Shown in pieces: positions 5,930 through 11,143 of a stretch of 11,143 bases of DNA. Position 1 is the stretch's first letter. Every line of letters starts with the position of its first letter. The stretch is from Acidimicrobiia bacterium (lineage in GTDB: Bacteria; Actinomycetota; Acidimicrobiia; Acidimicrobiales; Ilumatobacteraceae), in the NCBI GenBank assembly GCA_030425785.1, contig JAUHYJ010000061.1, positions 1 through 11,143 on the forward strand, in the 5' to 3' direction. The translations under genes were made by a program, and so were the position numbers. Under the pieces are notes generated by a model. The model worked only from the letters and a program-made list of their open reading frames with translations. It was not told where the DNA came from and made no database searches.

Positions 5930-5935
5930 TACCGT
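5930..5935 (+). promoter_or_regulatory. Leaderless promoter -10 of Alr-like gene
   Basis: TACCGT (TANNNT) ends 8 nt before the GTG at 5944, with no Shine-Dalgarno sequence in between. Confidence 0.6.
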
Positions 5936-5943
5936 CCATCGAC

Positions 5944-6864
5944 GTGTCGATCCGCCTGACCGTCGAACGCGAGCGCTGGTGGCACCACGTCACCGACGTC
6001 GCCGCCACCGTCGACGGGCTCGTCCCCGTCGTGAAGGGCAACGGCTACGGCTTCGGCCGGGCCGGGCTGGCCATCGCCGCCGCGAAGCTGAGCCCGCTCC
6101 TGGCAGTCGGCACCGTGCACGAGCTCGCCGGACTACCCGACGACGTCACGCCGGTCGTCCTGACACCGACGTTCGAACCCCCGGCATCGACCGACGCGGT
6201 CCTGACCGTCGGGTCGTCGGCGCACATCGCCGCGCTGCGGGGCTGGGGCGGCCCGGTGATCGTCAAGCTCGAGTCGTCGATGCACCGCTACGGCGGCGAC
6301 ATCGGCCTCGTCGCCGAGGCACAGCGCGCCAGGTTGCGCACCGTCGGCGTCGCGATCCATCCACCGCTGGCCGGGAGCGAGGACGACCACCGTGACGACA
6401 TCGTCCGCCACCTCGACGAGATCGATCCGTCGCTCGACGTGTGGGTCAGCCACCTGTCGCCCGCGACCTACGAGACGCTGCCGACGTCGCACCGCTACAA
6501 GCTGCGCCTCGGCACCTACCTCTGGCACGGCGACCGCGAAGCACTCCACCTCGAGGCGCGCGTGCTCGACACCAAGCCGGCCCGTGTCGGCGAGCTCGCG
6601 GGCTACCGACGCACCAAGGTGCCCGGCGACGGGACCCTCGTCATGATCGGCGCCGGGTCCGCGAACGGCGTCACCGTCCTGCCACCGGACGGCCGCAGCC
6701 CGTTCCACTACCAGCGACGCCGCCTGCAGCTGCTCGAGCCACCCCACATGCACACGACGATGGCGTACGTCCCGGACTCGGCGCCGTGCCCCTATCCCGG
6801 CGACTGGGTCGACCTGCAGCGGCCGCTCACCACGACCGCCGTCGACGAGTTGCGCTGGATCTGA
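5944..6864 (+). CDS. Alanine racemase-like PLP (fold type III) protein, short and divergent
   Basis: This 306-residue protein is recognisable as an alanine racemase homologue. The PLP-lysine motif appears as VVKGNGYGFGRAG (Lys31). VIVKLESSMHRYGG supplies the equivalents of the barrel Lys (Lys108) and Arg (Arg115). KLRLGTYLWHG matches the RPGIALYG strand, and ELAGYRRTKV places Tyr221 where the second catalytic Tyr is expected. The next motif, normally GYxDGYPR, is changed to GAGSANGV, and the C-terminal domain is shortened: typical Alr has 360-380 residues. It may be a racemase with altered substrate or a PLP protein with another role, perhaps on a cell-wall or secondary amino acid. The GTG start sits 8 nt after a TACCGT box. 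The DUF418-type gene follows after 7 bp, so both probably form one transcript. Confidence 0.7.
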   Translation: MSIRLTVERERWWHHVTDVAATVDGLVPVVKGNGYGFGRAGLAIAAAKLSPLLAVGTVHELAGLPDDVTPVVLTPTFEPPASTDAVLTVGSSAHIAALRGWGGPVIVKLESSMHRYGGDIGLVAEAQRARLRTVGVAIHPPLAGSEDDHRDDIVRHLDEIDPSLDVWVSHLSPATYETLPTSHRYKLRLGTYLWHGDREALHLEARVLDTKPARVGELAGYRRTKVPGDGTLVMIGAGSANGVTVLPPDGRSPFHYQRRRLQLLEPPHMHTTMAYVPDSAPCPYPGDWVDLQRPLTTTAVDELRWI

Positions 6865-6871
6865 GCCGGCC

Positions 6872-7990
6872 GTGACCACCACGCCGACGGTCACGCCATC
6901 TGCCGGCGACGCTCACTCGTCGGTCGCGCCGTCGAGCCGCCTGCCCGGCCCCGACGTGACGCGGGCACTGGCGATGTTCGGCGTGATCGCCATGAACTAC
7001 CACGGCTACCTGATCCTGCGCGGCGCGCCGCGGGAGGGCGGGTTCTGGTACGGCGTGTTCGATCCCTGGACCGGCCCGCTCTCGACCCGGTTCGCGGCGA
7101 CGCTCGTCCTGGTCGCCGGGGTCGGCGTCACCCTGATGACCCGATCGGTGCGCGACGACCCGACCCGCCGCCGCGAGATGCGGTGGCGCCTCGTCCGGCG
7201 CGGGCTGCTGCTGTACGGCGTGGGGCTCGCGTTCGACATGATCTGGCCCGGGACGATCCTGCCGTTCTACGGGGCGATGTTCGTGCTCGCGGCAGTGCTG
7301 TTCACGCTGCCGACGATCGGCGTCGCCGGTGTCGGGGTGGCGGCCGCACTCACGGGCTGGGGCATTCGCTGGTGGCGGCTCGAACGCGAGCTCGACGGCC
7401 ACGACACGAGCTGGCTCACCGACCCGGGCGGCCGATCACCACGTGGGCTCGCGCTCGACGTGTTCGTCAACGGCACCCACCCGCTCCTGCCCTGGCTCGC
7501 ATTCTTCTGTGCCGGCATCGTGATCGGCCGCCGGCTCGGCCGGCCGCGTCGGTACGCACGCCTCGCCGGTGTCGGCCTGGCGATGTTCGTCGTCGCCCGC
7601 CTCGTCGCGGCGGCGGCCGGCGACGGGCCACGATCGGTCCTCCTGAGCGACGATCCCTTCGACCGGGGCATCGTCTACGTCGTCAGTGCGCTCGGCACGG
7701 CGTTGGTCGCGTTCGGGGCGATCAGCTGGTCGAGCGAGCGCCGCCCGGCATCGCCGGCGACCGATGCGCTGCGGCGCGCCGGTCAGGTGTCGCTCACCGT
7801 GTACCTCGGGCATGCGCTGGTGTTCAACCTGCTCGTCGACCGGTGGGGCGTGGTCGAGCCGACCGGCCTCGGCGTCGCCCTGGGCTTCGCGACGACGTAC
7901 TGGCTGATCGCGACGGCCGTAGCGGTCGCGTGGCAGCGGCACCACGGCCGCGGACCGGCCGAGCAGGTCTACCGGCGGCTGACGAACTGA
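6872..7990 (+). CDS. DUF418 / acyltransferase-like multi-pass membrane protein
   Basis: This 372-residue protein has about nine or ten hydrophobic segments. After a ~28-residue Thr/Ser-rich N-terminus comes GPDVTRALAMFGVIAMNYHGYL, which resembles the LDxLRGxAxxGxxxxN start of DUF418 and of the heparan-alpha-glucosaminide N-acetyltransferase-like (DUF1624) group. A cytoplasmic loop DDPTRRREMRWRLVRRG and a C-terminal QVSLTVYLGHALVFNLLVDRWG fit the DUF418 domain (LTxYLxQ-like). These membrane proteins are thought to move acyl groups across the membrane or to act as transporters; the substrate is unknown. The GTG at 6872 is 7 bp after the stop of the Alr-like gene, which suggests one operon and possibly work on the same amino-acid or envelope product. 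The gene ends 7 bp before the convergent peptidase gene. Confidence 0.72.
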   Translation: MTTTPTVTPSAGDAHSSVAPSSRLPGPDVTRALAMFGVIAMNYHGYLILRGAPREGGFWYGVFDPWTGPLSTRFAATLVLVAGVGVTLMTRSVRDDPTRRREMRWRLVRRGLLLYGVGLAFDMIWPGTILPFYGAMFVLAAVLFTLPTIGVAGVGVAAALTGWGIRWWRLERELDGHDTSWLTDPGGRSPRGLALDVFVNGTHPLLPWLAFFCAGIVIGRRLGRPRRYARLAGVGLAMFVVARLVAAAAGDGPRSVLLSDDPFDRGIVYVVSALGTALVAFGAISWSSERRPASPATDALRRAGQVSLTVYLGHALVFNLLVDRWGVVEPTGLGVALGFATTYWLIATAVAVAWQRHHGRGPAEQVYRRLTN

Positions 7991-7997
7991 GGGCTCG

Positions 7998-8969
7998 TCA
8001 CAACACCTCGGAGAACGTGGTGCACTGCTGCGGGTCACCGGTGCGGAACCCGCGGGTGAACCAGTCGACCCGCTGCGCCGACGAGCCGTGCGTCCACGAT
8101 TCGGGGTCGACACGGCCGGTCGTCTGCTGCTGGATCGCGTCGTCGCCGACCGCGGATGCGGCGTTCAGCGCCTCGTCGATCTCGCCGGGGCGATCGAAGA
8201 GGTCACGGGCAGCGGCGTCGGATGCCCAGGCGCCGGCGAAGCAGTCGGCCTGGAGCTCGAGCGCGACCGAGTACTGGTTCGCCCGCGCCGGGTCACGCTG
8301 CTGCGCTTCGCGCATCTGGGCGTTGATGCCCAGCACGTTCTGGACGTGATGGCCGAACTCGTGGGCGACGATGTACTGCGCCGCCAGGTCACCGGTCGCG
8401 CCGAAGCGCTCCTGGAGCTGCACCAGGAAGTCGAGATCGAAGTACACGAGGTTGTCGAGCGGGCAGTAGAAGGGCCCGGTCTGCGACGAGGCACGGCCGC
8501 ACCCCGTGTTCGTGGCGCCGGAGAAGAACACGGTCTGGGTGTCGACGTAGTCGACCCCGAACGACAGCGGCAGCTGGTCGATCCAGTAGTCGCTGACGTC
8601 GTTGGTCGCGCCGCACACGATCTGTTCGAGCTCGGTGCTGCACGCCTCGTCGTTCGACGAGGCCGAGTCGGTCTGCTCGGCGGTCGGGGTCCCCGACAGC
8701 GTCGAGCCGCCCGACAGGTCGCCGCCCAGCAGCTTCGGCAGGAAGAATGCCGCCGCGACGAGGAGCAGGACCATCAGACCGCCGCCGCCCTTCAGCAGCC
8801 CACCCGCGCCGCCCGCACCGCCCGGGATCGGCAGCCCGCCGCCACCTCCGCGCGTCCCGCCACCGAGTCCGCCCTTCAGCAGGTCGCCGAGCCCGCCCGA
8901 CATCCCGCCCCCACCCTGGCCACGCCGGTCCTGGATGCGGGCGGCGTCGCGCGAACGGATCTTCGTCAT
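7998..8969 (-). CDS. Neutral zinc metallopeptidase, YpfJ/KPN_01854 family (membrane-anchored)
   Basis: This 323-residue protein belongs to the putative neutral zinc metallopeptidase family (PF04228, YpfJ-like). The N-terminus is basic with RIQDRRGQGG; residues 17-64 are extremely Gly-rich, and one membrane segment follows at about 65-80 (LMVLLLVAAAFFLPKLL). The outer catalytic domain carries HEFGHH (His203, Glu204, His207) and LELQADCFAG (Glu238 as likely third zinc ligand), with the conserved YFDLDF, FGATGD, SSDQR-like and GDPxxCxTF parts (the last near the C-terminus). Four cysteines (110, 119, 157, 169) lie on the outer side and may pair. The frame extends to 9089, but the ATG at 8969 gives the conserved MTKIRSRD start and overlaps the ROK stop as ATGA. 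Translational coupling to ROK is therefore expected. The substrate of the family is not known. Confidence 0.88.
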   Translation of the reverse strand: MTKIRSRDAARIQDRRGQGGGGMSGGLGDLLKGGLGGGTRGGGGGLPIPGGAGGAGGLLKGGGGLMVLLLVAAAFFLPKLLGGDLSGGSTLSGTPTAEQTDSASSNDEACSTELEQIVCGATNDVSDYWIDQLPLSFGVDYVDTQTVFFSGATNTGCGRASSQTGPFYCPLDNLVYFDLDFLVQLQERFGATGDLAAQYIVAHEFGHHVQNVLGINAQMREAQQRDPARANQYSVALELQADCFAGAWASDAAARDLFDRPGEIDEALNAASAVGDDAIQQQTTGRVDPESWTHGSSAQRVDWFTRGFRTGDPQQCTTFSEVL

Positions 8970-9982
8970 GTGTCCCAGTCTGGCAAATCGACTGCCTCGA
9001 CCGGCACGTTCACCGACAGCGGCGGTTCGGCCGGACGGCGACGACTCGGGACCGGTCGCGTGCGGCCGCGGCGACGCACCCCACGCCACCCGATCGCGCC
9101 CGCACCGATCAACGCCGCACGGTCACCGAGCCGGCTGGGCGTCACGCGCGCCGCGGCACCCTGACCGACCCGGGCGACGGCATCGATCTCCTCCTGCGCG
9201 GCGTTGAAGAACGTCGCCGCGAAGCTCTCGGCCACCCGACCGCCGACGACGACGAGATCGAGGTCGAGCGCGGAGCAGACCATGCCGGCGGCGCGGCCGA
9301 CGAGGCGACCGGTACGTCGCATGATGTCCCACGTCGGTTCGTCGAGCCGGCGACCGGTGATCGCCTCGATCGCCAGCCCCGACGCCTCGGCGTCCAGGCA
9401 GCCGCGCGCGCCGCAATGACACCGCCGGCCGCCCGGCTCGACGATCGCATGACCGATCCGGCCGGCGTTGCCGGTTCGCCCGTCGAGCAGCTCGCCGTCG
9501 ATGAGGAAGCCACCACCGATCGATGCCGAGACGACGATGGCGGCGAAGCTCGGCACACCCCGTGCCGCACCGAGCCACCCCTCGGCCAGCGCGAGCGCCT
9601 TGCCGTCGAGGTCGCCGTACACCGGCAGGCCGGTGAGCTCGTGCAGGTGCTCGGCGAGCGGGAACGAACGCCAGGCGGTGATGTGTGCCGGCGACACCGT
9701 GACGCAGTCGGGTTCGATCTCGCCGGCGCACGACACGCCGATCGCGCGCACGCGGACGTCGTGGTGCCGGGCCGCCTGGTCGCGCTGGTGCAGCACGACC
9801 GAGGCGAGCCCCGCGAAGTGCGACTGGGGGCCGACGTCGGCCTCGATCTCGATGATCGAGCGGTCGATCAGCTCGCCCCGGGTCGTGATCAGGCCGGCCG
9901 AGAACGCCGACTCGCCGACGTCGACGGCGAGGATCACGTCGCGAGTGGCCGTTCGGGAACGGCTCGGGTCGGTGTCGGGCAT
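8966..9982 (-). CDS. ROK-family protein, divergent sugar-kinase type
   Basis: This 338-residue protein of the ROK (repressor/ORF/kinase) family has no helix-turn-helix, so it is of kinase type. The N-terminal phosphate motif is DVGESAFSAGL (21-31), where active members usually have DxGGT. GDLDGKALALAEG (123-135) stands for the NDxNAAAxGE segment, with Asp124 as presumed catalytic base. SIGGGFLIDGELLDG (154-168) is well kept. The ExGH sugar motif is RIGH (175-178), losing its Glu. The zinc site is complete: His178, Cys188, Cys190 and Cys195 in CHCGARGCLD. The C-terminus has VVVGGRVAE and ends in an Arg-rich tail. ATG at 9982 is chosen because it lies 8 nt after TAGCGT; the frame reaches 10063 only as a shadow. 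Glucokinase-like or N-acetyl-sugar kinase activity is possible, but the motif changes make this uncertain. Confidence 0.8.
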   Translation of the reverse strand: MPDTDPSRSRTATRDVILAVDVGESAFSAGLITTRGELIDRSIIEIEADVGPQSHFAGLASVVLHQRDQAARHHDVRVRAIGVSCAGEIEPDCVTVSPAHITAWRSFPLAEHLHELTGLPVYGDLDGKALALAEGWLGAARGVPSFAAIVVSASIGGGFLIDGELLDGRTGNAGRIGHAIVEPGGRRCHCGARGCLDAEASGLAIEAITGRRLDEPTWDIMRRTGRLVGRAAGMVCSALDLDLVVVGGRVAESFAATFFNAAQEEIDAVARVGQGAAARVTPSRLGDRAALIGAGAIGWRGVRRRGRTRPVPSRRRPAEPPLSVNVPVEAVDLPDWDT

Positions 9983-9990
9983 CGCACGGC

Positions 9991-9996
9991 ACGCTA
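9991..9996 (-). promoter_or_regulatory. Leaderless promoter -10 of ROK-peptidase pair
   Basis: On the minus strand TAGCGT (TANNNT) ends 8 nt before the ATG at 9982. The same hexamer precedes mftE. No Shine-Dalgarno sequence is present. Confidence 0.6.
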
Positions 9997-10012
9997 GTGG
10001 CGACCGGTCCTC

Positions 10013-10051
10013 CGCCCCTCGGTCGGCACGGTCGGCACGGTCGCCCCTCGG
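10013..10051. repeat. Nested direct repeats in divergent promoter region
   Basis: Two tandem copies of TCGGCACGG (10023-10031 and 10032-10040) are framed by two copies of CGCCCCTCGG (10013-10022 and 10042-10051). The block sits between the ROK promoter (-) and the transglycosylase promoter (+), upstream of the ROK -10. It may be a regulator-binding array or a small slippage product. Confidence 0.5.
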
Positions 10052-10115
10052 AGCGCCCGGCACCCCTCGACCACCTCGGATGGCCTGCCGACCGGATGGG
10101 GGTGGCCGAGAGCGG

Positions 10116-10121
10116 TAGCCT
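10116..10121 (+). promoter_or_regulatory. Putative -10 box of secreted transglycosylase gene
   Basis: TAGCCT fits TANNNT and would place the transcript start near 10128, giving a 5' leader of about 28 nt before the GTG at 10156. This differs from the leaderless starts nearby. Confidence 0.45.
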
Positions 10122-10144
10122 CACGCCTCGGCGGACCACCTGCT

Positions 10145-10149
10145 GGGAG
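10145..10149 (+). promoter_or_regulatory. Shine-Dalgarno site fixing the GTG at 10156
   Basis: GGGAG stands 6 nt before the GTG at 10156. It is the clearest ribosome site in the window and favours this start over the in-frame GTG at 10201 and ATG at 10204. Confidence 0.55.
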
Positions 10150-10155
10150 ACCGGT

Positions 10156-11143
10156 GTGCACACACCTGACGGTGACACGAGACTGCTGCGACGGACCGCC
10201 GTGATGACGGTCGTCGTCGGCGCGCTCGTGTGGTCGATCGCCGCCCGTCCGGCCGACGCCGCCCCGGGCGACCCGTCGTCGAGCAGTACGCCCTCGACGA
10301 CGACCGGCCCGACCTCGACGACCACCAGCTCGACCTCGACGACCACCACCACGACCACCACCACGACCACGACCACCACCACGACGACCAGCTCGACCTC
10401 GACGACCACCACCACGAGCCCCACGACGACCAGCCCGACGACCACGGGCACGGGGCTGCCGGTGGGCACCTCGACGCCGACGACGCGCCCACCGGCGACC
10501 ACCACGACCGTGGCGCCCCGCTCGACCGAGTGCGCCCCGCCCACGACGACCACGACCACCACCACGGTCCCCGAGTCGACCACGACCACCACCACGACGA
10601 CCACCACGACCACGACGACGCTGCCCGAGTCGACCACCACCACCACGACCACCACCCTGCCGCCGTGCGCCACGACGACCACCACCGTCCCGGCGACGAC
10701 GACCACGACCACGCTCCCGCCGGGACCGCCCACCGCGCTCGGCGTCGCGGCCCCGCAGCACCTGCAGGACATCCTGCTGACGATCCGGCTCGTCGAGTCC
10801 GGTGATCGCTACCAGGTGCCGCCGAACCGCGGCGGAGCGTCGGGCGCGTACCAGTACATCGACTCGACCTGGGCGAACTACGGCGGCTTCCCGAAGGCGT
10901 ACCTGGCGCCGCCCCACATCCAGGACGAGCGGGCGCTCGCCCACGTCGAGGGCATCCTCGACACATGGGCGGGTGACGTCTCGATGGTGCCGGTCATCTG
11001 GTACTACCCGAAGGCGGCACGCGACCCTGCCCTGATGGACCAGGTCCCGCTCCCCCACGCCGGGAACCGGCTCACGGTGCGTGAGTACCAGCATCGCTGG
11101 CTCGACGTGCTCGCCTTCATCACCGGCAATCCGTCGTTCTACT
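10156..11143 (+). CDS. Secreted protein with Thr-rich linker and lysozyme/transglycosylase-like domain (3' end outside window)
   Basis: The frame from GTG 10156 stays open for 329 codons to the window edge. The N-terminus is a signal peptide: basic RLLRR (9-13), hydrophobic core 14-30, and a likely cut after ADA (33-35). Residues ~45-190 are a low-complexity region dominated by Thr with Ser, Pro and some Val/Glu; the longest uninterrupted Thr run is 17 residues. It holds only two cysteines, Cys126 and Cys171. From ~200 a folded domain begins: LLTIRLVESGDRY with Glu214 in the position of the catalytic Glu of lysozyme-like and Rpf domains, then GGASGAYQYIDSTWANYGG, the familiar G-x-x-Q-x-x-x-x-T-W pattern. 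Later HVEGILDTWAGD and HAGNRLTVREYQHRW may belong to the same domain. A peptidoglycan-cleaving or cell-wall-binding role outside the membrane is likely. Confidence 0.82.
   Translation, partial: MHTPDGDTRLLRRTAVMTVVVGALVWSIAARPADAAPGDPSSSSTPSTTTGPTSTTTSSTSTTTTTTTTTTTTTTTTTSSTSTTTTTSPTTTSPTTTGTGLPVGTSTPTTRPPATTTTVAPRSTECAPPTTTTTTTTVPESTTTTTTTTTTTTTTLPESTTTTTTTTLPPCATTTTTVPATTTTTTLPPGPPTALGVAAPQHLQDILLTIRLVESGDRYQVPPNRGGASGAYQYIDSTWANYGGFPKAYLAPPHIQDERALAHVEGILDTWAGDVSMVPVIWYYPKAARDPALMDQVPLPHAGNRLTVREYQHRWLDVLAFITGNPSFY
10306..10737 (+). repeat. ACC/ACG trinucleotide-rich low-complexity tract
   Basis: Inside the transglycosylase gene, ACC and ACG codons alternate over about 430 bp, with no ACA or ACT in the long runs. 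Longer imperfect units recur, such as TCGACCTCGACGACC at 10334-10348 and 10394-10408, and CCCGAGTCGACCACC-like blocks near 10570 and 10624. Copy-number change by slippage would keep the frame and alter only linker length. Confidence 0.8.

Noticed and set aside
7981..7999. GACGA/TCGTC repeat between the DUF418-type and peptidase genes as a terminator
   Set aside because: It has only 5-bp arms with a 9-nt loop, overlaps a coding end and has no U-tract. Too weak to call.
8975..8982. CCAGACTG before the peptidase ATG, similar to the sequence before the PPOX gene
   Set aside because: It is part of the ROK C-terminal codons and the gene is coupled by ATGA, so a separate leaderless promoter is not needed. 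The likeness may be chance.
8970..9089. N-terminal extension of the zinc peptidase
   Set aside because: It lies inside the ROK coding end and has no family similarity; the ATG at 8969 in the ATGA overlap is the better start.
9123..10772. 549-codon minus-strand open frame with long Val runs
   Set aside because: It is the antisense of the Thr tract joined to an out-of-frame reading of the ROK gene; poly-Val followed by an Arg-rich tail is what ACC/ACG repeats and GC-rich DNA give by chance.
10230..10805. 191-codon plus-strand frame rich in Asp and His
   Set aside because: It is a +2 reading of the same ACC/ACG repeat (GAC, CAC codons). The in-frame secreted protein with signal peptide and lysozyme-like domain explains the region.
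1..11143. CRISPR array, tRNA, rRNA, transposase or phage genes
   Set aside because: I saw no spaced repeats, no tRNA cloverleaf and no transposase or integrase motifs. The only repeat-rich stretch is the coding Thr tract.

Overview
This looks like an ordinary chromosomal stretch of a very GC-rich actinobacterium. The gene set (an F420/FMN-type PPOX protein, DUF3052, DUF4916, mycofactocin genes, DUF4395) and the promoter style suggest the class Acidimicrobiia or a relative. That placement is inferred from family content, not from a search. I see no rRNA, tRNA, CRISPR array, insertion sequence or phage gene.

Layout. Positions 3-1660 (+) hold the 3' part of an FtsX/MacB-type ABC permease, a PPOX-fold oxidoreductase and a DUF3052 protein coupled to it. 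Positions 1674-3347 (-) hold, in transcription order, a DUF4916/NUDIX-fold protein, an Fpg/Nei-like DNA glycosylase homologue without the usual catalytic N-terminus, and a 61-residue zinc-ribbon protein. Positions 3432-5425 (+) hold mftE and mftF of the mycofactocin pathway, without mftA, B, C or D beside them. DUF4395 (5367-5876, -) converges on mftF and overlaps its 3' end by 59 bp. Positions 5944-7990 (+) hold a short alanine-racemase-like protein and a DUF418-type membrane protein. Positions 7998-9982 (-) hold a ROK-family protein translationally coupled to a membrane-anchored zinc metallopeptidase. From 10156 to the window edge (+) is a secreted protein with a long threonine-rich linker and a lysozyme/transglycosylase-like domain. 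This last gene is open at the edge and has no stop codon in the window.

Regulation. A repeated arrangement stands out. Five gene starts (DUF4916, Nei-like, mftE, Alr-like, ROK) have a TANNNT hexamer ending exactly 7 or 8 nt before the ATG/GTG, with no Shine-Dalgarno sequence. This is the geometry of leaderless transcripts. The transglycosylase gene differs: it has a TANNNT box, a short leader and a clear GGGAG ribosome site. Inverted repeats lie inside two promoter regions (2760-2776 and 5895-5908) and are candidate operators.

The points most worth following are the Nei-like protein that has lost Pro2/Glu3 and is paired with a tiny CxxC protein, the detached mftE-mftF pair, the divergent ROK protein coupled to a YpfJ-like protease, and the Thr-rich secreted lysozyme-like protein. 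No wholly new multi-gene system is proved by the sequence alone.
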